From: Robertmurraya kyonggiensis
Lineage (GTDB): Bacteria > Bacillota > Bacilli > Bacillales > Cytobacillaceae
Length of the DNA stretch: 64,000 nt
Assembly: GCF_005116465.1 (NCBI RefSeq)
Contig: NZ_SWBM01000008.1
Span: 60,739-124,738, forward strand
Reading direction: 5' to 3'
In this document: in pieces, positions 16,643 through 24,182 of the stretch
Numbering within the stretch: the first letter of the stretch is position 1
Layout of the letters: every line of letters begins with the position of its first letter
Made by a program: the position numbers and the translations under genes
The notes under the pieces: generated by a model
What the model saw: only the letters and a program-made list of their open reading frames with translations
Database searches by the model: none
What the model was told of the DNA's origin: nothing

Positions 16643-16711
16643 TTCCGGAATAAGTGGCTGTTATTCCGGAATTAATTTTATTTTTCCGGAATTGTTGGCA
16701 AAAGTTCCGGA
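16643..16711. repeat. TTCCGGAA palindromes every 20-21 bp
   Basis: TTCCGGA occurs at 16643, 16664, 16684 and 16705, in steps of 21, 20 and 21 bp. The cluster lies between the convergent His-rich and propeller genes. A weaker pair flanks the other side of the propeller gene (18009-18036). Confidence 0.85.
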
Positions 16712-16733
16712 ATTCCTTTCAATAGAGGCACTT

Positions 16734-17942
16734 TTAAAATAATACAGGTGCAAAATCAACATCTTTTATCCATATGTTTGCTTCTTTTTGCTTGTCATGC
16801 TTTATCCACACATCACCTTTGCCTATTTCGTCTGTCCTACGTACCCAAGTGAGATAAGAACCAACAACCTGTGGATCTTCATCTAACTCCTTTTCTTTTG
16901 GAAATGTAATTTGTGTTTGTGTGCCAGAGTCCAAATTGATTTCGAATAGCGAGGTGTACATAGTAGGAACTGGTCCCTCTTCCCACTCTTTGTTTTCATG
17001 GGCCCTCGCTACGACTACTTCTGAGGGTGACAGCCACTCCAAATCGAGATCTACATATCCTTTTGGTGTATATTCTTTCTGCTTGGTGGATGCTTCAATT
17101 TCAGCAATTTTTGTGATTTTATTTTCAACAAAAAATCTTCCTTCCCCTGAAATATAAGCTAATTGGTTCGCTTGTGGTGCCCATTTAATCCAGTCACGAT
17201 ATCCTAGCATCCTGCCGATGTCCCTGAATACTTTTCCATCTGAAGATAAGACACATAACGGATTACTGTCCATCGCCCAAGATGGTGTTGGAGTACCAAG
17301 AAAGCTAACCCATTTGCCGTCATGACTCCACTTAAAGTCCCCAACGGTAACTGCAAATAATCGATTTTCATCGATTGGGATTGAGTACAATAATTTCGAT
17401 TTGTTCTCATCAAGATTCCTATCTTTTGGTAGACGATACAACTTAATGGGCTCCCAACCTGTAGGAAGGCGATTTGAACTAGCAGACACAATAAACTCTT
17501 TCCCATTTGGATACCATTCAAAGCCACTAACACCTAAGGCCACATTTTCAAATCCATCTGGCCTTCCATCCTTTGTTTTTGTTACATTAAGGACCCATCC
17601 AGATATATAAGCTAGCTCATTTGCAACAGGTGACCATGAAAAATAAGACGTCTGTATACTAGAGTATGGCTCATAGTTTTCTTTCCTCTTTGTATCATAA
17701 ACCCAGAGGTTAGACTTCTCTCCCTTTTCATCACCGTCTATGTAAGCAATAAATCTACCATCATAGGACCATTCCGGTGAATGAACATATTTATCTTTGG
17801 TAAGCTGAATTTCTTTGCCTCCCTCTTTCATCCATAACTGGTGATCACGAACAAAGGCAGCCTTGGGCGGTGCTTCCGCCTTTGTCACAGGAACGAATTG
17901 AAAAAGGAAAAGTATCATAAGTAATAAGATTTTTATTGGCAC
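16734..17942 (-). CDS. Secreted beta-propeller (TolB/PD40-like) protein
   Basis: 402 aa. It starts at a GTG (17942) with GGAGGG 8 nt upstream. A signal peptide covers residues 1-23 (ILLLMILFLFQFVPVTKAEA). Repeated beta-propeller blades follow, each with a W-S-x-D/N-G-x-x-hydrophobic motif: SPEWSYDGRFIAYI, SYFSWSPVANELAYI, FEWYPNGKEFIVSA, FKWSHDGKWVSFLG, IKWAPQANQLAYIS. This is the WD40-like PD40 repeat of TolB. No enzyme domain is present. It probably acts outside the membrane as a binding protein; the role is unknown. It stands alone, flanked on both sides by TTCCGGAA repeats. Confidence 0.82.
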   Translation of the reverse strand: MPIKILLLMILFLFQFVPVTKAEAPPKAAFVRDHQLWMKEGGKEIQLTKDKYVHSPEWSYDGRFIAYIDGDEKGEKSNLWVYDTKRKENYEPYSSIQTSYFSWSPVANELAYISGWVLNVTKTKDGRPDGFENVALGVSGFEWYPNGKEFIVSASSNRLPTGWEPIKLYRLPKDRNLDENKSKLLYSIPIDENRLFAVTVGDFKWSHDGKWVSFLGTPTPSWAMDSNPLCVLSSDGKVFRDIGRMLGYRDWIKWAPQANQLAYISGEGRFFVENKITKIAEIEASTKQKEYTPKGYVDLDLEWLSPSEVVVARAHENKEWEEGPVPTMYTSLFEINLDSGTQTQITFPKEKELDEDPQVVGSYLTWVRRTDEIGKGDVWIKHDKQKEANIWIKDVDFAPVLF

Positions 17943-18008
17943 TGCACTCCCTCCTACTCATTAGATTTGCCTTGTGGAGTCAAAAGTATTATGGGAAAAG
18001 TACTTCAG

Positions 18009-18036
18009 TTCCAATTGCGGTTTTTTAGGTTCCGGA
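18009..18036. repeat. Degenerate TTCCGGAA pair, 21 bp apart
   Basis: TTCCAATTG at 18009 and TTCCGGAAA at 18030 are 21 bp apart, the same step as the cluster at 16643-16711 on the other side of the propeller gene. Confidence 0.5.
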
Positions 18037-18039
18037 AAT

Positions 18040-18076
18040 GCTAGAAAAAACGCATCGAATTAACTCGATGCGTTTT
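18040..18076 (-). terminator. Terminator of the ABC transporter genes
   Basis: AAAACGCATCGA (18047-18058) pairs with TCGATGCGTTTT (18065-18076) around a 6-nt loop. It lies just downstream of the permease gene and is symmetric. Confidence 0.88.
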
Positions 18077-18125
18077 CCTATCCTTACCTTTCATCATCCA
18101 TCTGACCAATCAAATAATGATGTAC

Positions 18126-18875
18126 TTACCCTAACTGCCGCTTAAATACTTTACTTGCGATGAAGTAAGTGATTACCATGATGCTAACGCACCAAGCAAG
18201 TGCGATCCAGATATCGTTGCCAACTGTTCCATCATACAAGAGGGCACGAATGGCATTCACGATTGAAGTCACGGGCTGGTTCTCAGCGAACGCACGGACA
18301 ATTTTAGGCATCGATTCGGTAGGGACGAAGGCTGAACTAATAAACGGCAAGAATATCAACGGATATGAGAAGGCGGTCGCCCCTTCCATAGACTTTGCTG
18401 TCAATCCTGGAATGATAGCTAGCCATGTCAGTGCTAGTGTAAACAGTCCGAGTATCCCAGCAGCAGCAAGCCATTCCAAGATACTAGCGCTTGAGCGGAA
18501 GCCCATCAAAAGAGCGACAAGTATCACCACTACGACAGTAATCGCATTGGAAACAAGCGATGTCAACACATGAGCCCACAATATTGACGAGCGCTTGATC
18601 GGCATGGTAATGAATCGCGCCATCAGTCCGCTTTTTATATCCCCAAATAATCGGAAGGCAGTGTAAGAGACCCCAGATGCGATCGCCATCAGTAAGATTC
18701 CCGGCAATAAATAATTGACATAGTTGTCCGTACCAGTTTCTATGGCGCCGCCAAATACGTAGACAAACAACAGCATCATCGCAATCGGCGTAATCGCCAC
18801 CGTAATAATCGTATCCGGGCTGCGCATGATGTTTCTCATTAAACGTCCTAGTAATACACCTGTTTTGCTTTTCAT
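18126..18875 (-). CDS. ABC-2 type permease (DrrB-like)
   Basis: 249 aa, six predicted helices, ABC2_membrane family. The N-terminus RNIMRSPDTIITVAITPIAM and LPGILLMAIASGVSYTAFRL, and the later AFSYPLIFLPFISSAFVPTE, are typical of daunorubicin-type export permeases. It is encoded immediately after the ATPase (stop TAA followed at once by ATG), so the two form one exporter. Substrate unknown; such PadR-linked exporters usually remove drugs or peptides (family knowledge). Confidence 0.9.
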   Translation of the reverse strand: MKSKTGVLLGRLMRNIMRSPDTIITVAITPIAMMLLFVYVFGGAIETGTDNYVNYLLPGILLMAIASGVSYTAFRLFGDIKSGLMARFITMPIKRSSILWAHVLTSLVSNAITVVVVILVALLMGFRSSASILEWLAAAGILGLFTLALTWLAIIPGLTAKSMEGATAFSYPLIFLPFISSAFVPTESMPKIVRAFAENQPVTSIVNAIRALLYDGTVGNDIWIALAWCVSIMVITYFIASKVFKRQLG

Positions 18876-19637
18876 TTACATCTCCTCCTTTTTGCCGATG
18901 ATCGCGAGGAAGATTTCCTCTAACGTCGGCTGCTTCTCTACATACTCCACTTTTGCCGGCGGGAACATTTCTTTAAGTTCGGCAAGGGTACCGGTCGTGA
19001 TGATTTTTCCGTCATGTAGAATGGCAATACGATCTGCCAGTTGTTCGGCTTCCTCCAAGTACTGGGTCGTTAGCAAGATCGTAGTGCCACCACCTGCAAG
19101 CTCCTTGACGGTGTTCCAGACTTCAATCCGCGCTTCAGGGTCAAGTCCTGTCGTTGGTTCGTCGAGAAAAATGACCTCTGGACTCCCGATAAGACTCATT
19201 GCGATGTCCAGACGGCGCTTCATCCCACCGGAATACTGGTCTGCCCGGCGATTAGCCGCGTCAGTTAGGCTGAATTTTGCAAGTAATTTATCGGCTACTT
19301 GAGCAGGATTGGAAACTCCCCTCAACTTTGCAATCATGATTAGGTTTTCTCTTCCTGTGTGCATCCCGTCTATTGCTGCGAACTGCCCTGTTAGGCTAAT
19401 GTTCTGGCGAATCATATCTGGTTGTCGTAAGACGTCTGAGCCGCAAATACTTGCTTCACCGCCATCAGGCTTCATTAGCGTTGAGAGGATGTTAACCGTC
19501 GTCGTCTTGCCCGCTCCATTTGAACCTAAAAGTGCAAAAATTTCGCCACGCCTTACCTCAAAATCCACACCCTTTAAGACTTCCTTGTCTTTAAATGATT
19601 TCTTCAACCCTTTTACTGATATTGCTGCATTACTCAT
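18876..19637 (-). CDS. ABC transporter ATP-binding protein (DrrA-like)
   Basis: 253 aa with all nucleotide-binding motifs: Walker A LGSNGAGKTTTVN (about 35), signature YSGGMKRRLDIAMSL (about 137), Walker B VIFLDEPTTGLDP (about 158), and the H-loop region LLTTQYLEEAEQLADRI, where Gln replaces the usual switch His context. It is shorter than DrrA (about 330 aa) because the C-terminal extension is reduced. AAGGGAGG precedes the ATG. Preceded by an operator-like motif shared with the padR promoter region. Confidence 0.92.
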   Translation of the reverse strand: MSNAAISVKGLKKSFKDKEVLKGVDFEVRRGEIFALLGSNGAGKTTTVNILSTLMKPDGGEASICGSDVLRQPDMIRQNISLTGQFAAIDGMHTGRENLIMIAKLRGVSNPAQVADKLLAKFSLTDAANRRADQYSGGMKRRLDIAMSLIGSPEVIFLDEPTTGLDPEARIEVWNTVKELAGGGTTILLTTQYLEEAEQLADRIAILHDGKIITTGTLAELKEMFPPAKVEYVEKQPTLEEIFLAIIGKKEEM

Positions 19638-19696
19638 CCTTTTTTCCTCCCTTATAAAAAATGCATTCCTTAGCTATTTAGTAAGACTGATAATCT

Positions 19697-19773
19697 GTAT
19701 TACTTATTACCAAGGTAAAAAAAACAACTGAATAACGAAAGTGGCATTTCACATTTGTAGCCAGCTATTCAGT
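19697..19773 (-). promoter_or_regulatory. Hairpin plus PadR-type operator upstream of the ABC genes
   Basis: GTATTACTTATTAC (19697-19710) resembles GTATCACTTAGTAC before padR (20883-20896). ACTGAATA (19727-19734) and TATTCAGT (19766-19773) form a hairpin followed on the minus strand by eight T residues, which could end the upstream transcript before a new promoter. Confidence 0.6.
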
Positions 19774-19788
19774 CGGGTAGTTCAACAA

Positions 19789-20133
19789 TTATTTATCCTT
19801 ACCCACACGATTCAAAATGCTTTTGTTCAAATTATTACGTAACTTATCATCCCATCTTTTCGCTTGGTCGATAAGTCCATTAGCGAATGTTGTCACGTCT
19901 TCACCTGTCACTTCCAATACGTCTTTTCCATCTGCAGCACCAGCTTCAAACAAATCGATGAGATCGTACTGGATTCTGAGCATATCCATCCCGCTGCCCG
20001 ATGCGAACTTCCACATATAGTTGCAGATTTCTTTATAGACTTTTGGGTAGTCACCTGGCAATGCTTCCACACGCGCCATCATCTCTTTGTATTCTTTCTT
20101 ATCGTCAAGAATCTTTTTGATGAAATTTACCAT
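19789..20133 (-). CDS. DUF1048 protein, copy 2
   Basis: 114 aa, small helical protein of the DUF1048 family. Key stretches are KKEYKEMMARVEALPGDYPK, VYKEICNYMWKF and GKDVLEVTGEDVTTFANGLI. It is paralogous to the upstream protein at 20152-20520, with the same order of motifs. DUF1048 genes commonly lie next to PadR regulators and ABC exporters, but their molecular role is not known to me. Confidence 0.88.
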   Translation of the reverse strand: MVNFIKKILDDKKEYKEMMARVEALPGDYPKVYKEICNYMWKFASGSGMDMLRIQYDLIDLFEAGAADGKDVLEVTGEDVTTFANGLIDQAKRWDDKLRNNLNKSILNRVGKDK

Positions 20134-20151
20134 GGTATTTAACCTCCTAGT

Positions 20152-20520
20152 TTACTTTTTGTTTGTCCATATTTTTACTTGTTGTTCAACTCTACTCTCA
20201 ATTTCTTTTTTTAAATCACCTGATACACTCGCCGATTCTCCATCTAAGTTTGAGGCAGCCATCAATTCGTCGGCAAATGCTGCCACGTCTTCACCAGTAA
20301 CATCCAGCACATGCTTGCCTTCTGCTGCACTAGCTTCAAACAGTTCATACAAATTGATGATTTCTTCACCAAATCCATATCCGAAATTCCACATGTACTT
20401 TTGAATCTTTTTGAACACAAATGCGTAATCTTTCGGCAAAGCATTTACTTTTTTCATAAATGCTTTGTATTCCTTCTTGCTTTCTAGATCGCCAATGATT
20501 AGCTCTATAAATTTCTTCAT
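20152..20520 (-). CDS. DUF1048 protein, copy 1
   Basis: 122 aa, DUF1048 family, all-helical. KKEYKAFMKKVNALPKDYAF and GKHVLDVTGEDVAAFADELM match the copy downstream (19789-20133), so the pair is a tandem duplication. It begins 1 bp after the padR stop, so it is cotranscribed with the regulator. Function unknown. Confidence 0.88.
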   Translation of the reverse strand: MKKFIELIIGDLESKKEYKAFMKKVNALPKDYAFVFKKIQKYMWNFGYGFGEEIINLYELFEASAAEGKHVLDVTGEDVAAFADELMAASNLDGESASVSGDLKKEIESRVEQQVKIWTNKK

Positions 20521-20521
20521 A

Positions 20522-20845
20522 TTATTTCTCCCCCTTTAGAATATTAATTTTTGATGATAAAAAATCCCACTTTTCCCAAAACAATTCAAGTTCCTGACGA
20601 CCAGCATCATTTAGTGTGTAAAATTTGCGTGGTGGCCCCATATCTGACGCTTTCTTTTCGATGTTCACCAGATTCTTCTTTTCTAATCGTACGAGGATCG
20701 TGTAGACCGTCCCTTCCACGACTTCGGTAAAACCAAGATCGTTCAGCCGGCGTGTAATCTCATAACCATAGGTTTCATGACGGCTGATGATTTCTAGTAC
20801 ACAGCCTTCGAGCGAACCCTTCAGCATTTCCGTTAAATTTTCCAT
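20522..20845 (-). CDS. PadR-family transcriptional regulator
   Basis: 107 aa from the ATG at 20845, with GAGGAGG 8 nt before it; the frame is open 18 codons further but without a ribosome site. The winged helix is clear: ISRHETYGYEITRRLNDLGF, then EGTVYTILVRLEKKNLV and GPPRKFYTLNDAGRQELELF, the standard PadR blocks. It is a short subfamily-2-like PadR, which represses exporter genes until a ligand binds. It heads the DUF1048/ABC genes, and operator-like motifs lie before it and before the ATPase gene. Confidence 0.92.
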   Translation of the reverse strand: MENLTEMLKGSLEGCVLEIISRHETYGYEITRRLNDLGFTEVVEGTVYTILVRLEKKNLVNIEKKASDMGPPRKFYTLNDAGRQELELFWEKWDFLSSKINILKGEK

Positions 20846-20882
20846 GTTCAGTACCTCCTCTATTTTGTCTGACTTATATTCA

Positions 20883-20972
20883 GTATCACTTAGTACCAAG
20901 GTGATTTTTACTGAATAGCTTTCTTCGAACTTCAGCTATTCAGAAGTTTTAGTATTTAGTGTGACTTACTAC
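20883..20972 (-). promoter_or_regulatory. PadR autoregulatory region: operator and hairpin
   Basis: GTATCACTTAGTAC (20883-20896) is nearly repeated before the ABC genes. A 10-bp hairpin CTGAATAGCT/AGCTATTCAG (20911-20943) lies behind it, matching the hairpin sequence at 19727-19773. A weaker third motif GTGTGACTTACTAC lies at 20959-20972. Confidence 0.6.
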
Positions 20973-21170
20973 AAGTACATCGTAACACGCAGTAGTAAGA
21001 TCGTCAACTGGATCTTCTCATTTTTTTTAAAAAGCAGCTATCGCCTACTAAAGAAGCCTGGATTTAAAATGGAGTTCCATTTTTTATCAAAAATTGTTAG
21101 TGGAATATCTGTTGCAAGGATATAATGTTGATAAAGTTCAATTGTGAACATTGAGAAAGGAGAATACATA

Positions 21171-21629
21171 ATGACGACCCTGAATGAAATATCAATTTCA
21201 AAAGTAGAAATGCTGATTAGAAAACCTGTTAACGAGGTATTCGAGGCTTTTATCGATCCTTCCATTACGACCAAATTCTGGTTTACCAAAAGTAGCGGAA
21301 GATTAGAAGTCGGAAAACGTATCCGTTGGGATTGGGAAATGTACGGAGTTTCTGCTGAACTTGATGTAGAAGAATTGGAACAAAACAATAGAATTTTCAT
21401 CAAATTTGATGATGACACTACTGTGGAGTGGATTTTTACACCAAGGACAGAAGGAACTTTTGTCACAATTATTAACGCAGGATTTAAAGGAAGTCCAAAT
21501 GAAATCGTTAATCAAGTGATCGATTCAACTGGAGGTTTTACGATTGTTCTGTGTGGTTTAAAGGCACTTCTTGAACATAACATCATTTTAAATCTTGTTT
21601 CAGATAAGTTTCCTGACGCTCACGTATGA
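21171..21629 (+). CDS. SRPBCC/AHSA1-family protein
   Basis: 152 aa from the ATG at 21171 (AAAGGAG upstream). The START-like fold of the AHSA1 group is seen in VEMLIRKPVNEVFEAFIDPS, TKFWFTKSSGRLEVG, and WIFTPRTEGTFVTIINAGF, with a C-terminal long helix GGFTIVLCGLKALLEHNI. The family binds hydrophobic ligands or works as a chaperone-associated domain; ligand not predictable. Single gene, divergent from padR. A second member of the family is at 41329-41817. Confidence 0.85.
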   Translation: MTTLNEISISKVEMLIRKPVNEVFEAFIDPSITTKFWFTKSSGRLEVGKRIRWDWEMYGVSAELDVEELEQNNRIFIKFDDDTTVEWIFTPRTEGTFVTIINAGFKGSPNEIVNQVIDSTGGFTIVLCGLKALLEHNIILNLVSDKFPDAHV

Positions 21630-21702
21630 GACCAGGCAGGAAGGGCGTCCTTGGCCATTCCTTATGTCTAAAATTGTGTTATCGAATAAATAGTTATGAC
21701 AG

Positions 21703-21936
21703 CTAATTTACTGATTTTGGTTTTGTAAATACCTTCCCATTGTTTAACTCACACCAATCTTCTAATTCATCATAAGATTCTTTGCTTCCGTATTTTGCAA
21801 AAAAGGATTCCTTCGTTTGGAATACTTCTACTGAACCTTCTTCTATGGAGGTTATCATTTGGAAAGGATTTAGATGAAAAACCTTAGAGACAGCTATTAA
21901 TTCACCTATATGAACAATGTCGGCAATATTTTCCAT
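21703..21936 (-). CDS. Hypothetical 77-aa protein
   Basis: The ATG at 21936 follows TAGGAGGAG, a strong ribosome site, which supports a real gene. The protein is mixed and acidic in its C-terminal half (SKESYDELEDWCELNNG). No signal peptide, membrane helix or known motif. Convergent with the AHSA1 gene. Function unknown. Confidence 0.6.
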   Translation of the reverse strand: MENIADIVHIGELIAVSKVFHLNPFQMITSIEEGSVEVFQTKESFFAKYGSKESYDELEDWCELNNGKVFTKPKSVN

Positions 21937-22049
21937 TTTGTCTCCTCCTATTGCAGTTAGGGTTCACCTTCGTATTATTTTCAGTTTTCTTGATAGTATG
22001 TATGGCTGTTTCTAGCATCGCTACACTAAGTTTTAAGGAGTGAATATTA

Positions 22050-22340
22050 TTGAATGCTGAAAAAAATTTACGCGTTTGTGAAAAAGGACATAAGTATTAC
22101 AAAAGCAGTGATTGTACAAGCTGTCCTACTTGCGAAAAAGAAAATAAACCCGAAAGTGGCTTTCTATCGAAGCTAAGCTCACCAGCTAGAAGAGCCTTAA
22201 TTCATGAAGGAATTGATACTTTTCAAAAACTATCACAGTACACTGAAAAAGAAATTCTAAAACTCCATGGTATCGGGCCATCCTCCTTACCAATTCTAAG
22301 AAAATCGTTAGAAGAAGAAGGTATGTCATTCAAAGTTTAA
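22050..22340 (+). CDS. Zinc-ribbon plus RNA polymerase alpha-CTD-like small protein
   Basis: 96 aa. Start is TTG at 22050, with AAGGAG 9 nt upstream. The N-terminus has CEKGHKYYKSSDCTSCPTC, which carries four Cys and a His and looks like a zinc ribbon. The C-terminal half, LSSPARRALIHEGIDTFQKL followed by KEILKLHGIGPSSLPILRKS, matches the helix-hairpin-helix C-terminal domain of the RNA polymerase alpha subunit (LSxRAxNxLxxxGIxTxxxL; GxxSLxEIxxxL). This domain binds DNA and regulators in the real alpha subunit. Stand-alone copies exist in Bacillus; their role is not known to me. Confidence 0.75.
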   Translation: MNAEKNLRVCEKGHKYYKSSDCTSCPTCEKENKPESGFLSKLSSPARRALIHEGIDTFQKLSQYTEKEILKLHGIGPSSLPILRKSLEEEGMSFKV

Positions 22341-22420
22341 TAAGGATTCGAGAGCCGTATTCTTTTCCTTCCTAAAATGAAATATACATGTAATAGGCAT
22401 TTCAAAAAAGGAGGATGAAT

Positions 22421-22732
22421 ATGGCGACCATCACTTTTTGCTACAAAACGGATGTACCTTTTAATGAAAAGTACTATCGAGATAAACACTTGGCTTGGTG
22501 TAATGAGGCTCTTAAGCCTCTGGGAATGCAGCGATACGAAGTGAAGAAATTCTATCAAGCATTGGACGGATCAAAACCGCCATACCAGCTAACAACTACT
22601 CTCTATTTTGAATCTACCGAGGCATTGCAAGCTGTTCTAGCCAGTGAAACGAGTCAAGAAGGATTAAGAGATGTCGTAAATTTTTATGAAGGCTTTCCTG
22701 ATATGTTTGTTGGTGAAGTTGCTTATCAGTAA
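22421..22732 (+). CDS. EthD-family protein
   Basis: 103 aa from the ATG at 22421, 7 nt after AAAAAGGAGG; an ATG two codons earlier overlaps the ribosome site. A dimeric ferredoxin-like alpha/beta barrel protein: ITFCYKTDVPFNEKYYRDKH at the N-terminus and VVNFYEGFPDMFVGEVAY at the C-terminus are the EthD signature. EthD proteins assist or catalyse small-molecule degradation, but the substrate cannot be told. Monocistronic, with its own terminator. Confidence 0.82.
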   Translation: MATITFCYKTDVPFNEKYYRDKHLAWCNEALKPLGMQRYEVKKFYQALDGSKPPYQLTTTLYFESTEALQAVLASETSQEGLRDVVNFYEGFPDMFVGEVAYQ

Positions 22733-22750
22733 GATTGAAGATATGAAAGA

Positions 22751-22790
22751 GAAAGGTACTAATCTAAACCGGATTAGTACCTTTCTTTAT
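22751..22790 (+). terminator. Terminator of the EthD gene
   Basis: GAAAGGTACTAATC (22751-22764) pairs with GATTAGTACCTTTC (22772-22785), followed by TTTAT. Confidence 0.9.
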
Positions 22791-22907
22791 GAATCATACA
22801 TGCAGAATAGTGGAATAAAAAGGAAAATAGATATATTTATCGAATATGTTTATATAGATATTTTTTTATAAAGACGTTTTATAGAACTATCGGGAGATGA
22901 GTTAATC

Positions 22908-23243
22908 ATGGCAAAGTATGAAAAGACGATTACGGGTCAGTTTGAGGAAGTGGTTAGTCATTTGCAAAATGATATCGCCAATAGTGGAATAAGCATGAAA
23001 TTAGTGGATGAAAGTAACTACACCCTTGGAGATACAAAAATAGCCGTTCGAGTTTATGATAAATATTTTATGAGAAATGGAAATAGAGCTAGCTTGAGCC
23101 TTACAGTTGTTGGCTCCGACAGTAATATTTATATTTCTGCCATTGGTGCTGGTGGAGGAAGTGGTGTTTTTATTAACTTTAGTCTGGGTGCCGAAAATGA
23201 TATGGTGGCAATCGTAGAGAGAAGTGTGGAACAACTGGTTTAA
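22908..23243 (+). CDS. DUF6054-family protein
   Basis: 111 aa. The N-terminal MAKYEKTITGQFEEVVSHLQ and the glycine-rich ISAIGAGGGSGVFINFSLGA are typical of a small alpha/beta family annotated DUF6054. No signal peptide or catalytic motif. GGGAGATGAG lies before the ATG. Followed 8 bp later by a small membrane-protein gene, probably cotranscribed. Function unknown. Confidence 0.75.
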   Translation: MAKYEKTITGQFEEVVSHLQNDIANSGISMKLVDESNYTLGDTKIAVRVYDKYFMRNGNRASLSLTVVGSDSNIYISAIGAGGGSGVFINFSLGAENDMVAIVERSVEQLV

Positions 23244-23251
23244 AGAAGGAG

Positions 23252-23503
23252 ATGAACATCATAAAGCTGATAAACAAGCTACTTTTAGGTTTTTCCCTTG
23301 TATTTATTCTATTATCTTTTATATTGGGTACTCTATTTACCCAGATTGGCCTTATTCTATTAGCAATTCATTGGATTTTAACGGTATATCAAAATTTGCG
23401 AGATGAAAAAATAACGAAAAAGACTTATCTTCGTTACGCTGTAGCTTGGGGAGTAGTTATTTTAATTTGTACGTTTCATATCGCCAACAAGTATTTATTC
23501 TAA
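23252..23503 (+). CDS. Small membrane protein, 83 aa
   Basis: Three predicted membrane segments: LLLGFSLVFILLSFILGTLF, QIGLILLAIHWILTVYQ, and AVAWGVVILICTFHIANKYL. The ATG at 23252 directly touches its own AAGGAG, which is too close for a normal start, so the true start may be a rarer codon a few residues later or coupled to the DUF6054 stop. Function unknown. Confidence 0.6.
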   Translation: MNIIKLINKLLLGFSLVFILLSFILGTLFTQIGLILLAIHWILTVYQNLRDEKITKKTYLRYAVAWGVVILICTFHIANKYLF

Positions 23504-23515
23504 AACTAGTAGCAT

Positions 23516-23552
23516 TAAAAGGACACAACATCTTAAAATGCTATGTCCTTTT
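23516..23552. terminator. Bidirectional terminator between convergent genes
   Basis: AAAAGGACA (23517-23525) pairs with TGTCCTTTT (23544-23552). It can serve the membrane protein gene on the plus strand and the thioredoxin-like gene on the minus strand. Confidence 0.75.
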
Positions 23553-23562
23553 ACAGATGCCC

Positions 23563-24114
23563 TTATTTCTGCGTTTCTAATTTCGTAATAATGCTATTCG
23601 CTACAGCATTCCATAATTTTGTATCTTCGACGTATGTTTGCTTTATTTTTCTATACATCGCCTTTTGCTTCTCCTCGAAATCTTCAGCTTCTTTAGCTGG
23701 CAGTTCGGCACGCCAATTGTCTACCAAATTTTGTGCTTCAGCTGCTCTTGGTCCCCAAACTGCTTTTTCATTGCCTTCATCATCGATAAAAATGAAGATT
23801 GGAATCGAGCGAGCTGTGCCATTCGTTAAGTATTGGTCCATTAGCTCGAGGTTGCTATCTCTTAGAACAAAACGAACATCAAGACCTAGCTTCTCCGCGA
23901 TTTTCATGAGAATCGGGTTGTTCATGAGTGCATCTCCGCACCAATCTTCGGTTAGAACAATGACCTTAGTTGCAACACCAGACAAAGCAGAAAGTCTTTC
24001 ATCATTCACTTCAAATTTCTCATAAATCGCGTTCATTTCCGTGAGATTTACCTTCAATTGCCCTTTGTACTCTTCATACGTTAAGCCTTTTTGAAACCAA
24101 TCAAGTAAACTCAT
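23563..24114 (-). CDS. Thioredoxin-fold protein with a single active-site Cys
   Basis: 183 aa, cytoplasmic. TKVIVLTEDWCGDALMNNPI is the thioredoxin-like active-site region, but the usual CxxC is WCGDA, so only the first Cys remains. SIPIFIFIDDEG is the cis-proline loop, and WGPRAAEAQNLVDNWRAELP is a C-terminal helix. Such proteins occur in Bacillus as 'thioredoxin family'; with one Cys a dithiol-disulfide cycle is not possible by itself. Function unknown. Confidence 0.82.
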   Translation of the reverse strand: MSLLDWFQKGLTYEEYKGQLKVNLTEMNAIYEKFEVNDERLSALSGVATKVIVLTEDWCGDALMNNPILMKIAEKLGLDVRFVLRDSNLELMDQYLTNGTARSIPIFIFIDDEGNEKAVWGPRAAEAQNLVDNWRAELPAKEAEDFEEKQKAMYRKIKQTYVEDTKLWNAVANSIITKLETQK

Positions 24115-24130
24115 TACAAATCCCCCTCAA

Positions 24131-24166
24131 AATAAAAATACTGGTAAGCCCATTATAGCCTACCAG
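24131..24166 (-). terminator. gatB terminator
   Basis: CTGGTA (24141-24146) pairs with TACCAG (24161-24166), extended by G-C and G-U pairs; the minus strand continues TATTTTTATTTT. Confidence 0.8.
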
Positions 24167-24182
24167 CATTTCCAACCAAAAT

